Source: Blakeslea trispora (taxonomy: Eukaryota > Mucoromycota > Mucoromycetes > Mucorales > Choanephoraceae). Taken from it: 64,000 bases of DNA. Numbering within the stretch: position 1 is the first letter of the stretch; every line of letters begins with the position of its first letter. The stretch lies in NCBI GenBank assembly GCA_025331445.1, contig JAIWNE010000008.1:72001-136000 (forward strand). The letters run 5' to 3'. Under the pieces are notes generated by a model that was given only the letters and a program-made list of their open reading frames with translations, ran no database searches and was not told where the DNA came from. Shown here piece after piece: positions 1-10,841 of the stretch. The position numbers and the translations under genes were made by a program.

Positions 1-704
1 GTCCAGCCAAGTACCCAGTTGCCGAAATCAAAAAGCCAAGGACATAAATGAAATATAGCAATGACAACCATCTTCATAATCAGTAAACTAAGTACATACA
101 CTAACAACTGCTTCCCCCATCGCTTCAGTTGATCTGTCAAGGGAGGTTCGCCATAGACGCCACTTTGAAATCCTGATAGCCTCCAATACGCAATAAGGTA
201 TTTAAATGCAGTCAAAATAAGCCATAGAATACCAATACCAATGGTTGTATCAACAAAAATATTCAGAAAGTACCTAATCAACATATAGATTCTTTAGAAA
301 ACTCTTGCCTAATTTCTCTCCTTTTCTTTCTTTCTTGACATGTTGCTCACGTAATTTACCATACACAAGGATTGGATCGATCGCCACCTTCTTCTTTAGG
401 ATCTAAGCCAAAGAAGACAGCTGCTATTACGTTAAGAGAATGAATCATAACACCACCTGCTAACTGCTTGCTAACATCCAGTGCCCTATTGATTGGTGCT
501 ATTCTGCTCAGTTGTCTGTCGTGTCGTAAAGACAATAGCTTACCAAATTCGTATAGGTCGTCTTGGCTCTTCTCTTTGTCGTTTGTAGATTAAAGTGGAG
601 AAAGCTGTAGTTGCTAGGCAAAGTTGAATAAAGATGCCGAACCCATCCATAAGCTGGCAACCACCCTCAGGCAGCTCTTCTTCTGGCGAGCGAATAGACA
701 GCAT
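1..704 (-). CDS. STIMATE/TMEM110-family (yeast YPL162C-like) membrane protein, N-terminal part
   Basis: Multi-pass membrane protein of the STIMATE family; in animals this family modulates STIM-Orai signalling at ER-plasma membrane junctions, and the yeast relative is a vacuolar membrane protein. Exons on the minus strand are 704-544, 485-360 and 273 to the window edge, with introns of 58 and 86 nt; all junctions keep frame. The start M-L-S-I-R-S-P-E lies just before a first hydrophobic segment (GIFIQLCLATTAFSTLIY). Family hallmarks follow: the basic YKRQREEPRRPIRIW block, DVSKQLAGGVMIHSLN, then SNPCVWYFLNIFVDTTIGIG after the second intron, and KRWGKQLLVYVLSLLIMKM near the edge. The C-terminus is outside the window. 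It diverges from REV1. The family assignment rests on remembered motif order, so the substrate or partner in fungi is inference. Confidence 0.85.
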
Positions 705-874
705 ATAAGATTAACAATAACAATAAAAGAAAGCAAGAAAAGAGAAAGAAAGAGAGAAAGGAGCGAAGAAAAAAAAAAAAGCTGGACTCTTTCTACCCAA
801 TCAAATACTCGAAACTGAAATTGGGTTTGGACCAAATTCTGAGCTAGCATTTTTCTTTAGCTGCGAAAACCACC
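705..874. promoter_or_regulatory. shared divergent promoter, STIMATE-like / REV1
   Basis: Only 170 bp separate the two start codons of these divergent genes. The stretch is rich in A and G on the plus strand and contains no further coding signal, so it most likely holds both core promoters. The REV1 start has the context CACCATG. No TATA element was recognised. Confidence 0.5.
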
Positions 875-3800
875 ATGAGCAAAGGAGAAGGATCGAAAGA
901 TCCCTATGGCGCAATCAACTTTGGAGAGTTCCGAAAGTACATGCAGAACAAGCAGAATAAGCTAAAGCGGCAGCAAAAAGAACTGTAAGGCAGCCATGAC
1001 TGAGATTTCTCTTTATATATATGCTCATTCCATTCTTCACAACAGGAGTGATCAAGCTAGTCAGGAACGACTTCAAATCTTTACGGGCCTATCTATTCAT
1101 ATTAACGGATACACTAGCCCTCCTTCAAGTGAGCTTCGCCGTATGATCCTGCAACATGGTGGAGACTACCAGCATTATTGTAAGAAAATAGGCACAGCAT
1201 TTTTTTTAATCTGAATTAATCTTTTTTTCTTTTTTGGGATGGATAGTAAAAAAACTTAGTGTAACGCATATTATTGCTACCAACTTAACTCACTCAAAAG
1301 TCAAAGAGTTTCGGTAAGATCGTGCTAGTTTGGCATAAATGTATAGTCGCACTGATAGTTTATAAGATCTTATAAAATTGTCAAGCCCGAATGGATTGTT
1401 GAGTCCATAGCTGCTAAGCGACTGCTGCCATGGCAAAACTATCGACTGACAGTTATATCAACGAAACAGAAAGAGCTAGGATTTGCTTCTACAAAGAGTC
1501 GATCATTGAACAACACAATGCCGTCTAAAGAATGGGCTCGCGAGACTTCGACAGCCAACCCAGACTTTATCAAGCATTATTACGAAACTTCGAGACTACA
1601 TTATCTGTCTACTCGGAAAGAAGAACTGAAAGATATTGTAAACCAGATGCAAAGCAGATTCAAAAAAGATCAAAGCCAAACTGTATCACTTCATCGGGTA
1701 GTCATGTAAAGTTAGAAATCTTTAACAGACATGCATTGTTTAGCGCTTACATCGAAACGTAGGCACATCGATTTTGATTGCTTTTTTGCGTCTGTTGGTA
1801 TTAAAGATCGCCCTGAGTTAAAGGACAAGCCAGTAAGTAGTTTTGAGATGCATGTTGTATTTTACACTAAACATGGTTAGGTGGCTGTATCACATAGCAA
1901 ATCAGCAAATGAAGACTCCTCAAGCGATGTAGGTAATGTATACATCCGTTTTACTTTTCTCGAAGCGAGGAGAAAATAAACATGTTACTTATTTGATGTT
2001 TTATGGATAGCTTCATGTAACTATATAGCTCGTTCATTTGGTGTTAAGAATGGCATGCCGTAAGTTTAAATATAATGATTAAAGAAAGATAAAAGACTAC
2101 TATTGACCAATTTATTTATAGAATTGGATCAGCGAGGACTCTTTGTCCAGAACTTCAAGTGATACCGTAAGTTGAATGTCTCGTGTCGCACAAACAAACC
2201 ATTGATGTTTGTTTTTGCATAGATATGAGTTTGAAAAATATAGAGCGATTTCTGAACAGTTTTATGAGGTAGGAAGTTTTTTTTTTTGTAGAAGATATGG
2301 AAGGAAAACTAATTCAGAATGTATAAATCAGATTTTGTTTTCTTATGCAGATCAACTACAAGCTGTGAGTGTAGATGAGGCATTGCTTGAAATAGGGTCA
2401 CATATTACATTGCTCAATAGTGAACAAGAGGAAGCATTGGCATCCAAAATACGATCGGAAATTGAACAAGCTACAGGCTGCCAAGTTTCTGTCGGGATTG
2501 GACCTAATATTTTGCTTGCAAGAATGTCTACAAAAAAAGCAAAACCTGCTGGACAGTTTGTTTGTAGAAATGTAGACCAATTGCTACTAGAACAGCATGT
2601 GATAGACCTTCCATGCGTATGTTTTGTCATAGTATTCCTTTTGTCATGCATTAACGGTCTTATTTGTTTTAGGTCGGCTACGCAACAAGAGAAAAACTTG
2701 AATCAATGGTAACCTTATTCTGTACGGAAAGCCTAGTGTGGTAAATCTAACTGTGCCTCTTTTGTGAGTTAGGGTGTCAAGACAATTAGTAAATTGCGGA
2801 GTGTTCCCTTGTCTGAATTACAAGCTAAACTTGGAATGAAGATTGGGCAAACTTTATACGATTTCTCACGCGGTATTGACAATCGTCCTTTGACCTGTTA
2901 TTATCAAAGGCAGTCAGTGAGTGCAGAAGTAAATGTAAGCAATCTTTGGCGTTAACAGCGCTTACACATATCTAAAACTTTTTTATTTAAATAGTGGGGA
3001 GTTCGATTTGAGAGCGAAGCAAACCAAAAAGTAGGAAGAAAGAAGACATTTGTAAAGCTTCAGTCGTAAACTTACTCTCACGTTAGAATTTTGTAGAAGG
3101 CTTATCAAAAGAAGTATCAAATAGACTCATTAAATATGGTGTAAAGGGTAAGACGATTACGTTGAAGGTAATTGCATAGGAGACAAGTAGCAGTACCGAA
3201 ATGTAATTCGAGCTAACTCGCTTCTTCAAAAGATAATGAAAAGAAAACAAGGAGCAACAGAAGCCAAGAAACATCTGGGACATGGTGTTGTCGATAACTT
3301 TTCGAAATCATATACTTTGAACGAATTTACAGACGACTACAGGATTATTGACAAACATGCTTACTCAATGTTACAGTCTTTTGAGTTTCCCTTTGCTGAT
3401 ATCAGAGGGCTAGGTATTCATGTAGCCAAGTTAGATAATAAAAACAATGCCTCGGGTAAGTTGTTGCTGGAATCCAGATTACTTTCAAGTTTGCTTTTTC
3501 TAACAATCTCGATAGCAAATGATCAAAGCAAGATCAATTTCAAGTTACTTCCTGAACACACAACTCCTGCCCAACCAAATAGATCTGGTATAGAGGAGAT
3601 GGTGAGTTCTTTTTGTTTGTTTGTTTATAAAAGCTCTAATACGTAACAAACAAAAATAGGAAGTTGATATGGATGTTTATGATGAGTTGCCAGACTCTGT
3701 AAAACAAGAATTAAATTCAACTTATCATATCAAAATTATAAATCCCGAGCAACCTAAAGCAGAGCCAGTTCTACCTACATCAAATGCCCTACTACCTGAA

Positions 3801-4553
3801 CTTCCACCATGGTCACAAATCGATCCAAGCTTTTTACTTGCTCTACCTGATAACATGCGCGAACAAGTGCTTCGGATGTATAGTGACCAGAACAAGGCAA
3901 CAAACCAAACAACTTCTTCCTCTGTTGTAGAAAAACAAGTAAACACGATTAAAACCAAGAATACGTTAACACAAATATTTCAGTCTCCCTCTTCAAATGA
4001 TATTGCTTCTGCTCCAGCCCGTCCTGAAGCTTTTATACTGACCGCCTCTCAAAATACACTGCCTTATGACATAAATGTGTTGAATGAACTGCCGAAAGGT
4101 AAGTCAAGTGAGTTGCAAATCTGAATCGTTTTGTTTATTCGAATCTTTTTAGAAATCTATGAAGAATTGGTTGCAGAACACTGTCGAACGAAAGAGAAGA
4201 AAAAAGAGCAAGCCTCAAAACAACCAGAACTACCCGAACCTGAAAAGGTTATTTTGCATGACTCAGAGCCTTCATTACAAGGCATGACAAACATAAATGA
4301 CATTCGCAGCCTTATACGTACCTGGGTCTCTTCGTTCCAAGATGAACCTGAGCCTGAAGACGTAGAGACGGTCTTGGGCTACTTGATAGATTTAGTTCAT
4401 AGTTTTAATTTAGAAAAAGTGCAACTCTTGATGATGTACATCAGTCATTTAACAAAAGATCTTATTCATTGGAAGGTACACTTGTGCGAAATGGAAAAGG
4501 CAATCTCGGAAGCAGCCATAGCTATTTATGGATGCCCTCTACAACTAAACTGA
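875..4553 (+). CDS. REV1: DNA repair protein REV1 (Y-family dCMP transferase)
   Basis: Translesion polymerase that inserts dCMP opposite abasic sites and scaffolds other bypass polymerases in the nucleus. I join 18 exons: 875-984, 1046-1179, 1247-1313, 1367-1705, 1763-1832, 1881-1932, 2011-2059, 2122-2166, 2223-2268, 2332-2616, 2673-2708, 2773-2934, 2995-3030, 3087-3167, 3233-3455, 3516-3601, 3660-4098, 4153-4553, giving 886 aa in one frame. Order: BRCT (about 40-130, with HIIATNLTHSKVKEF and KPEWIVESI), the REV1 signature NPDFIKHYYETSRLHYLS (about 167), the palm motif MHIDFDCFFASVG (about 216), catalytic SVDEALLEI (about 316), little-finger segments, three LP-containing ubiquitin-binding motifs (about 610, 660, 743) and the REV1 C-terminal domain (about 798-886). 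The acidic residues of both catalytic motifs are present. It is convergent with the next gene, with 41 bp between stop codons. Confidence 0.96.
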
Positions 4554-4594
4554 CTATTCTAGGACAGTGTCGTAGGCATCACATCATATTTATT

Positions 4595-6151
4595 TTATTC
4601 TTTGTTCGCATCATTACTGTTATTCAATAAAATGTTGTCGCAATGATTGGACTCTTCTTGTTGAAACATAACTTTGTCTATCATTGGTAATGTTGTTACT
4701 TCACACAACGGCTGTCTTTTTGTTGGCTCATTGTTTGCAGTTGGATTTTCAAATGTAAACGTTTTTGATATATCTTTCTCACTTTTGATGCTTTCATCAA
4801 AGTTCAATGGCCATGCCTGACGTGATTGAGGTTGAGTGGAATGAATCCAAGCGTTGGGAATAGGAGAAGTAGGCACATAATTTTCCAGAGGTGATGAAGA
4901 TTCTGTTGTAGCTGTTGTAGTTGCTTCTGTCTTGCTTGCATTCATTTGTTGTTGTGGTTGTCGAATTTGGTTATTCAACAAATTATGATGCTGCAAATTA
5001 TAGAATTCATCTGCTGAATGATTATCACTAAAGTTTTGTCGAGAGGAAAAGTGGTGATCATATTCTTGCAATATATCAGCAGATGATTGGCGATGGGTAG
5101 ATGGTTGATCAAAATCAACATTAAATTCAAAGTCAAAGCCCTTGCTATCTTGACCAGAGAGATGATGGCTAGAGGATGGCTCTCCAGCAGAAGGTAAAAC
5201 TTGATTATAAGTCTGCATCCACATATTAGATGGGTGGTTACCAAGTAGGTGGTCGTTGGTTTGACTGTTGTGATATGGGCCAATCACAGTGCTCATGTTG
5301 TTTGATGGATGTGCATAACTTGGAAAAGAGCGCATGTTTATTGGATGATGACCTTCAGAGAAGTTGCTTGTTGTAAGAGAAGATATTTTCTGTGATGTAA
5401 GCTCAACCGAGGGTAAGACAACATGGCTATTTTGTCGTTGTCCACGTTTTGTCGAGTTTTGTCTTTTTGTCTTGCTTTTCATGCCACGGGTTGTAACAGA
5501 AGGCCTCTTGTTTCTGAAGGAAGATAGAGAGTTCGATGGATAGGAGGATGTAGAAGAAGAAGACGTATCTCCCGTTGCGTTTGAAGAAGCAGATGAAGAG
5601 ATAACCTGTTCATCTTGGTTGTTTACAGAAGCCGAAGAAGAAGAAGAAGAAGGGGAAGTAGAGGGATTGACATTTCTTAGGAAGCGCGCAGCTCGAGGAC
5701 CCATGCTCTGGGATTTAGGTCCTCTTCTGACAGTACCAAAAACCATAGGCACCAAACTTAGATGGCGATGAGCAGAAATTGAGGTAACAACAGGCAAGCT
5801 CTCATTGGATCTAATAGGTGGAAACACGTCTACGATATTTTGTTCTTCTAGAAGATTGCGAACATAGTGTGACATGAGTTGCTGGACCTGATGTTCTGTC
5901 AATTGAGGCTCGTAAACTAGATCGGCACGCATAAGGCCTACCAAGTCAATGTTTTTACTGTTACAGTCAACATCGTGGGGTATAATATCAATTGAGAGAC
6001 CAGGGGCAAGCTGATAGCGACATGGTTCTCCTCTTTCAAAAATGTTCAACAAGTCTTGAGTGGTTCTAGCATTGAGGTTAATCCAATTACCGTTGCCAAT
6101 ATACAAACGATAACAGCTTTTGTTGGACAAAGAAGTTGATTGTTTACTCAT
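4595..6151 (-). CDS. unknown 518-aa protein with conserved-looking N-terminus and low-complexity C-terminus
   Basis: I do not recognise this family. It is a single uninterrupted exon, unusual among its multi-intron neighbours. Residues about 12-115 look like a folded domain (LYIGNGNWINLNARTTQDLL, then PCRYQLAPGLSIDIIPHDVD and a helical stretch TEHQVQQLMSHYVRNLLEEQ). A basic patch follows (RRGPKSQSMGPRAARFLR, about 150), then Ser-rich, Lys/Arg-rich (about 220-240) and Asn/Gln/His-rich segments typical of disordered nuclear regulators. No zinc finger, homeobox or catalytic motif is visible. A transcription-related role is only a guess from composition. The start is the first in-frame ATG; the next gene, GDI, diverges from it. 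Confidence 0.75.
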   Translation of the reverse strand: MSKQSTSLSNKSCYRLYIGNGNWINLNARTTQDLLNIFERGEPCRYQLAPGLSIDIIPHDVDCNSKNIDLVGLMRADLVYEPQLTEHQVQQLMSHYVRNLLEEQNIVDVFPPIRSNESLPVVTSISAHRHLSLVPMVFGTVRRGPKSQSMGPRAARFLRNVNPSTSPSSSSSSASVNNQDEQVISSSASSNATGDTSSSSTSSYPSNSLSSFRNKRPSVTTRGMKSKTKRQNSTKRGQRQNSHVVLPSVELTSQKISSLTTSNFSEGHHPINMRSFPSYAHPSNNMSTVIGPYHNSQTNDHLLGNHPSNMWMQTYNQVLPSAGEPSSSHHLSGQDSKGFDFEFNVDFDQPSTHRQSSADILQEYDHHFSSRQNFSDNHSADEFYNLQHHNLLNNQIRQPQQQMNASKTEATTTATTESSSPLENYVPTSPIPNAWIHSTQPQSRQAWPLNFDESIKSEKDISKTFTFENPTANNEPTKRQPLCEVTTLPMIDKVMFQQEESNHCDNILLNNSNDANKE

Positions 6152-6812
6152 AACAAGGAATCAGGTATGTAAAACACAAAAGAATAAAAAGAAAGGAAAG
6201 CAACAGAAGACATACTAACTTATATACTAGAGCAAAAAGTCGCCAAAGACATCTCAAGATGGAAAAGGAAGTTATTGTGAACCTTTTTGTCTATTTCATT
6301 GACATCTTGTTGTCGTCGATAGTAACAGAGCCATGGTATTAAAAAAAAAAAGAGAGGATAAAAAGGAGACACAATGGAAGGAGTACCTACTACCTCAAAA
6401 TCGCAGCTTTACCAGTTCGAAACAACTCTAAAAAGATAACTCTCACATGTACGGCTTATTCATATGTTAATAGCTTAATTTTTCATTTTAAGTGACAACA
6501 TTATTGATCAAAGTTAAACTAAATTTAGCAGACTGTGCAACTTTGAGTTCAAACACCAAAAGCGTACAAATTCTCGTGTCTAAGGTTTTTATCAGACACG
6601 TTTTATGAAAATAAAAACTCCTCTTATAATTGCATGAAGAAACGAGGGCACGTTCATCATTGGCTTAATCAACCCCTTCTTATCCCTAGTTTGGGAACGT
6701 TGCATTCGATTTGAAAACGTATATAAAGTAAAGTGCCTTTCGTTCTCTTCTGCTTCTCTCTTGATCTTTTAAACTCTCACTTTAATCAACTCTTTTTTTT
6801 TCACGACACAAA
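6152..6812. promoter_or_regulatory. divergent intergenic region with a TATA element for GDI1
   Basis: About 660 bp between two divergent start codons. TATATAAA occupies 6720-6727, roughly 86 bp upstream of the GDI1 ATG, and is followed by a pyrimidine-rich leader (CTTCTCTTGATC and similar) as often seen before highly expressed fungal genes. Nothing coding is seen in the rest, which is A/T rich. Confidence 0.5.
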
Positions 6813-8448
6813 ATGGTAAGCTCTAGAGTAAATAGATGAGAGATGCAAAGACGGCTTACATGTAAACAATAGGATGACAACTACGATATCATTGTTCTCG
6901 GTACTGGTTTGACCGAATGTATCCTTTCAGGTATTTTCTCTGTCGAAGGAAAGAAGGTCCTCCATATGGACAGAAATGACTATTATGGTGGTGAATCTGC
7001 CTCTTTGAACTTGACTCAGGTAAGATTGATTAAAACAGTAACGAGATCAACTTGAGCTAACGGAGCCTCTCTCCCTTTCTAGCTCTATCGTAAATACAGA
7101 CCTGACGCTGAGGTTCCTGCTGAATTGGGTCGCGACCGTGACTATAACATCGATTTGATTCCCAAGTTCATGATGGCTAACGGTGAAATCGTTCGCTTCT
7201 TGACCCACACTGATGTCACTCGTTATCTTGAATTCAAGCAAATTGCTGGCTCCTTTGTTTACAAGGATGGTAAGATCTCCAAGGTTCCTGCTAGTGAAAC
7301 CGAAGCTATCTCTACCTCCTTGTTGGGTCTTGCTGAAAAGCGTAGATTGCAAAAGTTCCTCGAATTCATTCAAAACTACAAGGATAGTGATGAAGCTACT
7401 CATCAAGGTAAGACAGTGATACGCTAAAAAATTGCTTTTTGTGCTTAGTTTGCTTTTTTATGTATAGGTTTGGATTTGGATAAGAACACAATGGCTGATG
7501 TCTATGCTAAGTTTGGTCTCGAAAGTGCCACTCAACAATTTATTGGTAAATATTAAGTAACACAAAGTAATATTTGGTTTGGCTCAAGTACTAAAACAAT
7601 CGCTTATTCTTTTTAGGTCATGCTATGGCTCTTCATTTGGACGATGAATACATCAACCACCCTGCTCGTGAGACAACCGAAAAGATCATTCTTTACGTTG
7701 CCTCTATGGCTCGCTATGGTAAGAGTCCTTACATTTACCCTCTCCACGGTTTAGGTGAACTTCCTCAATCATTTGCTAGGTGAGTTTTTTGTGATTACTG
7801 TTACTGTTATTTTGGTATTAACTCAAAGTGTCCTTTAGATTGAGTGCTATCTATGGTGGTACTTATATGCTTGACAGAGCTGCTGATGAGATCCTCTATG
7901 AAAATGGTGTTGCTGTCGGTATCCGCTCTGGAAACGAAACTGCCAAGGCTAAGCAAATCATCTGTGATCCTTCTTATGCCAAGGAAAAGGTAAAGGCTAC
8001 TGGCAAGGTTGTTCGTGCTATCTGTTTCTTGAAGCATCCTATTCCCAACACCAGCGAGTCTGACTCTGTTCAGATTGTTATTCCTCAAAACGAATTGGGT
8101 CGCAACCATGATGTCTATGTTGCCAGTGTCTCCAGCAACCATGCTGTTTGCCCTAAAGACATGTATTTGGCTATTGTCTCTACTATCGTTGAAACTGAAG
8201 ACCCCGAAAGTGAGATCAAGGCTGGTTTAGATGTCTTGGGTCCTATCCATGATAAGTTTATCTCTGTTTCTGATATTGAAGAACCATTGGCTGATGGTAA
8301 GGCTGACCAAGTCTTTGTGTCAAAGTCTTATGATGCTACTTCTCACTTTGAAACTGTCTGTGATGATGTCAAGAGCATTTATAAGCGCATGACAGGTAAC
8401 GACCTTGTGCTCAAGAAGAGAGCCGAGGCCGAACAGACTGAAGCCTAA
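6813..8448 (+). CDS. GDI1: Rab GDP-dissociation inhibitor
   Basis: Extracts GDP-bound prenylated Rab GTPases from membranes and returns them to donor compartments; essential for secretion. Exons 6813-6815, 6873-7019, 7083-7407, 7468-7545, 7617-7779 and 7839-8448 give 441 aa, the normal length for the family. The first exon carries only the ATG, which is followed directly by GTAAG. Visible signatures are the Rossmann-like [18 protein letters not shown] start (written from D4 on), [14 protein letters not shown], the Rab-binding platform [20 protein letters not shown], and [20 protein letters not shown] with YGGTYML of the conserved GDI/CHM regions. Codon use is rich in highly expressed-type codons (GGT, GCT, AAG), as in uS3 and uL11. 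Confidence 0.97.
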
Positions 8449-9144
8449 ACATATCCATCCTCATTTTCTTTTATACAAAAATAATAATTATACACCACCT
8501 TTTTCTTCTTTTTTTTTTGCATATCCCCCTTTCACTACAACATTCCTCATTTTAAGCAATTCAACATATTATTCAATAAAGAAAATAGCTTTATTACATA
8601 AATTTCTCTCTCTTAACAAACTTCACCTTATGACAATTACTATCACCCATTCAGAACGGTCCGGAAAGGTTTGAAGAGTGAGTACCTTGTAGATACTGAA
8701 ACAGGTAAAATACATTAAAGGAAAGTAGCAATTGAAGATTTTGAGTCACGCTATAAACATCATGAGCAGAGAAAGAGTAGATAGTGACAATTTATTGTTA
8801 TATAAAAAGTTGGAGTTCTAGAGGAGAAAGGTAGTGGACAGAGCAGTCGTGTCGGGAGACATGAATCCAAAGTGGGCTGTCAGAAATTGTGGGTGCTGGG
8901 TAATTCGATTGGACAGGCTAAACAGAGCGAACACCCATCTCTTCTGTAACGTCAAGTGCTGGATTATAGGACCGAGCATCCCTGTTCTATCTTAATCCTT
9001 AGAAAGACACAGATGGTCAAGCAATACAGAGGGATACTTCTTTCGCCCAGCCGTAAGCATAGACAAATTTATTCTATTGTTTAAAGCACGGTTTATCTCC
9101 CGCTTTTTTATTTCTATTTCTCTTTCTCTCTACTACACTGTCTC
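8449..9144. other. intergenic; terminator side of GDI1 and promoter of the FHA gene
   Basis: No open frame of note. AATAAA-like and T-rich sequence follows GDI1 (around 8574-8580). The part from about 8820 to 9060 is less A/T rich than other spacers here and is not explained by coding; it might be leader or a non-coding RNA, but I recognise no conserved RNA motif. Confidence 0.4.
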
Positions 9145-9652
9145 ATGTCGATTCAGAATCTGACAACTCAGGAAACTTTCCCTCTTGTTGAAGGCAGCAC
9201 AATAACTTTAGGAAGAGGAAATCATGGCATTCATTCTCCCTACATAAGTCGCAAACAAGGTACTTGCAAATAGAAAGAGCATATTTCTATTGAATTTGAC
9301 CCAGTAAATAGTCGAGATTACCTATCTCGCTGACCATCGTTGTTTTGTCAAGAAAGTGTCTGACAAGATCATGTTGCTGAATGATGCTGCACTACCTTTT
9401 CAACAAGAATTTCAGTTGAAAAATGGCGATGTCCTTAGCTTTCCTATTGGTAACGAAGCAGAGGTCAGAACGGCGTAAGACTTTTGTTTTCTTTCAGAAA
9501 GAAAGAAAGAAATTAATCTGTAACCGTTAGAGAGAGAATCGTATTCGGTTTACGTTGATATTGCCCGAGTTAGATCAACCGCTGGTTCGTTTGGTTGATA
9601 GAATAGGCTCAAAGAAGGAAATCAAGACAAGCGATAGTAACAGCAACTACAA

Positions 9653-9687
<35 letters not shown>

Positions 9688-9827
9688 ATAGTGATAACGA
9701 TTTATATGAGAATCAGTTAGACGACGACGAAGATGAAGAAGAAGAAGAAGACATCAATTTGAGCGATATTTCATCCGAGTCAGATGAAATCACAAGCCGT
9801 TTATTTAAGCAGAGACAAAGTCGTTAA
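9145..9827 (+). CDS. small FHA-domain protein with Ser/acidic tail
   Basis: Exons 9145-9259, 9312-9463 and 9531-9827 give 187 aa. Residues about 15-130 match an FHA phosphothreonine-binding fold of the PNK/APLF/aprataxin type: TITLGRGNHGIHSPYISRKQ holds the Gly-Arg pair and the S-R pair that contact phosphopeptide, followed by VEITYLADHRCFVKK and LKNGDVLSFPIGNEAE. The C-terminal third is a run of about a dozen serines coded by AGT repeats (9655-9690) and then a D/E stretch, probable CK2 substrate sequence. No kinase, phosphatase or nuclease domain is attached, so it is likely an adaptor in DNA-damage or chromatin signalling (inference). The last 23 nt of its coding sequence overlap the 3' end of MAM33. 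The third-exon acceptor at 9530 is the least certain junction. Confidence 0.8.
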
Positions 9828-10841
9828 CGTTCCTTAACCAATGTACATATTCCTGTTGTTCTTTATAATCAATATAGTCTGGCAAAAATGTTGCCAAAGC
9901 AGTGTCAATGCCTCTTTCTTCTAAATAGCGTGAAAAGGTAGTTTGGAGCTCTTCTTCCAATTCTTCATAGACAGGACCCATATACAGATCTTGTCTTTGT
10001 TCTCCAATGCTATCTGCAGACATATCTTCTAGCTTAGCTTGTCCCTCCTTGAAGTGGCGAACAGCATTGATTTCCAAATAACCGTCGTGTGCTACTGTGT
10101 TGAAGACAAGACATCCTTTGTCTTTCTTTTCAATTGCCACAGTGGCTCGTACAGGGAACGATGTTGCTTCATCTTCTTGCTCATCCTTTTTTTCTGATTT
10201 TTCCACAAACTCTCCTTCTTCTATCTTAGCTTCCTCTGATGGCGTATCGTCTTGTTGAGTTTCTTCTACAATGTTGTTAATATCAGAGATGGAGAACACA
10301 ACATGAATTCTAACAAAAAGAAGCAGCGATTAGTTTTCTTTGCTCATCTTTTTTTTTCTTTTATTCTTTACTTTTCATTGCCATAAAGACGAGTCAAAGT
10401 GACCTTATCGTGGCCGAGACGATCGTCAATCTACGCTTGGTATTTTAGTTGGATCTGAGAGGCAGTTTGAATTAATTGATGATAGCTTACGTGAAAAGAG
10501 TTATGTTCCAAAAACTCCTTGATAAAAGCTGGCACTTCGTCCTCTTCGGGCTTTTCGAACTGAAGCTCTTCTTCGAGTAAATGAGCAAGATCAGGATCCA
10601 CTACGTTTGACAAGTCGTTACCTTAAAAGGGGGCTACAAAAGAAAATTATTTAAATTTACCAGTGCCACTGCTTAAGCGAGGAATTGCTCCCGAGAAGGA
10701 TCGAAAAGTTTGCAGAGAAAAGACTCGTGAAACAGGCTTAGTGAATGGCAGAGTAGAGCGAGTAATGACAGCTCGATGGATAACAGGATGAGCTCTTGAC
10801 ACTGTTGCTAGAGATTGGCGTAGTATTCTGCAGGAAATCAT
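9805..10841 (-). CDS. MAM33: mitochondrial acidic matrix protein MAM33 / p32 (C1QBP family)
   Basis: Homotrimeric acidic protein of the mitochondrial matrix involved in mitoribosome assembly and translation. Minus-strand exons 10841-10661, 10621-10491, 10430-10372 and 10309-9805 give 291 aa. Residues 1 to about 55 are rich in Arg and Ser with no acids, a clear presequence (start MISCRILRQSLATVSRAH). The mature part opens with an acidic helix (LAHLLEEELQFEKPEEDE), continues as the beta-sheet strands (KVTLTRLYGNEKIHVVFS), a charged loop, then GCLVFNTVAHDGYLEINAV and the C-terminal helix ending LPDYIDYKEQQEYVHWLRNV. That order and length are typical of the family. The start codon region faces SRP40 across an 866-bp spacer. 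Confidence 0.93.
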
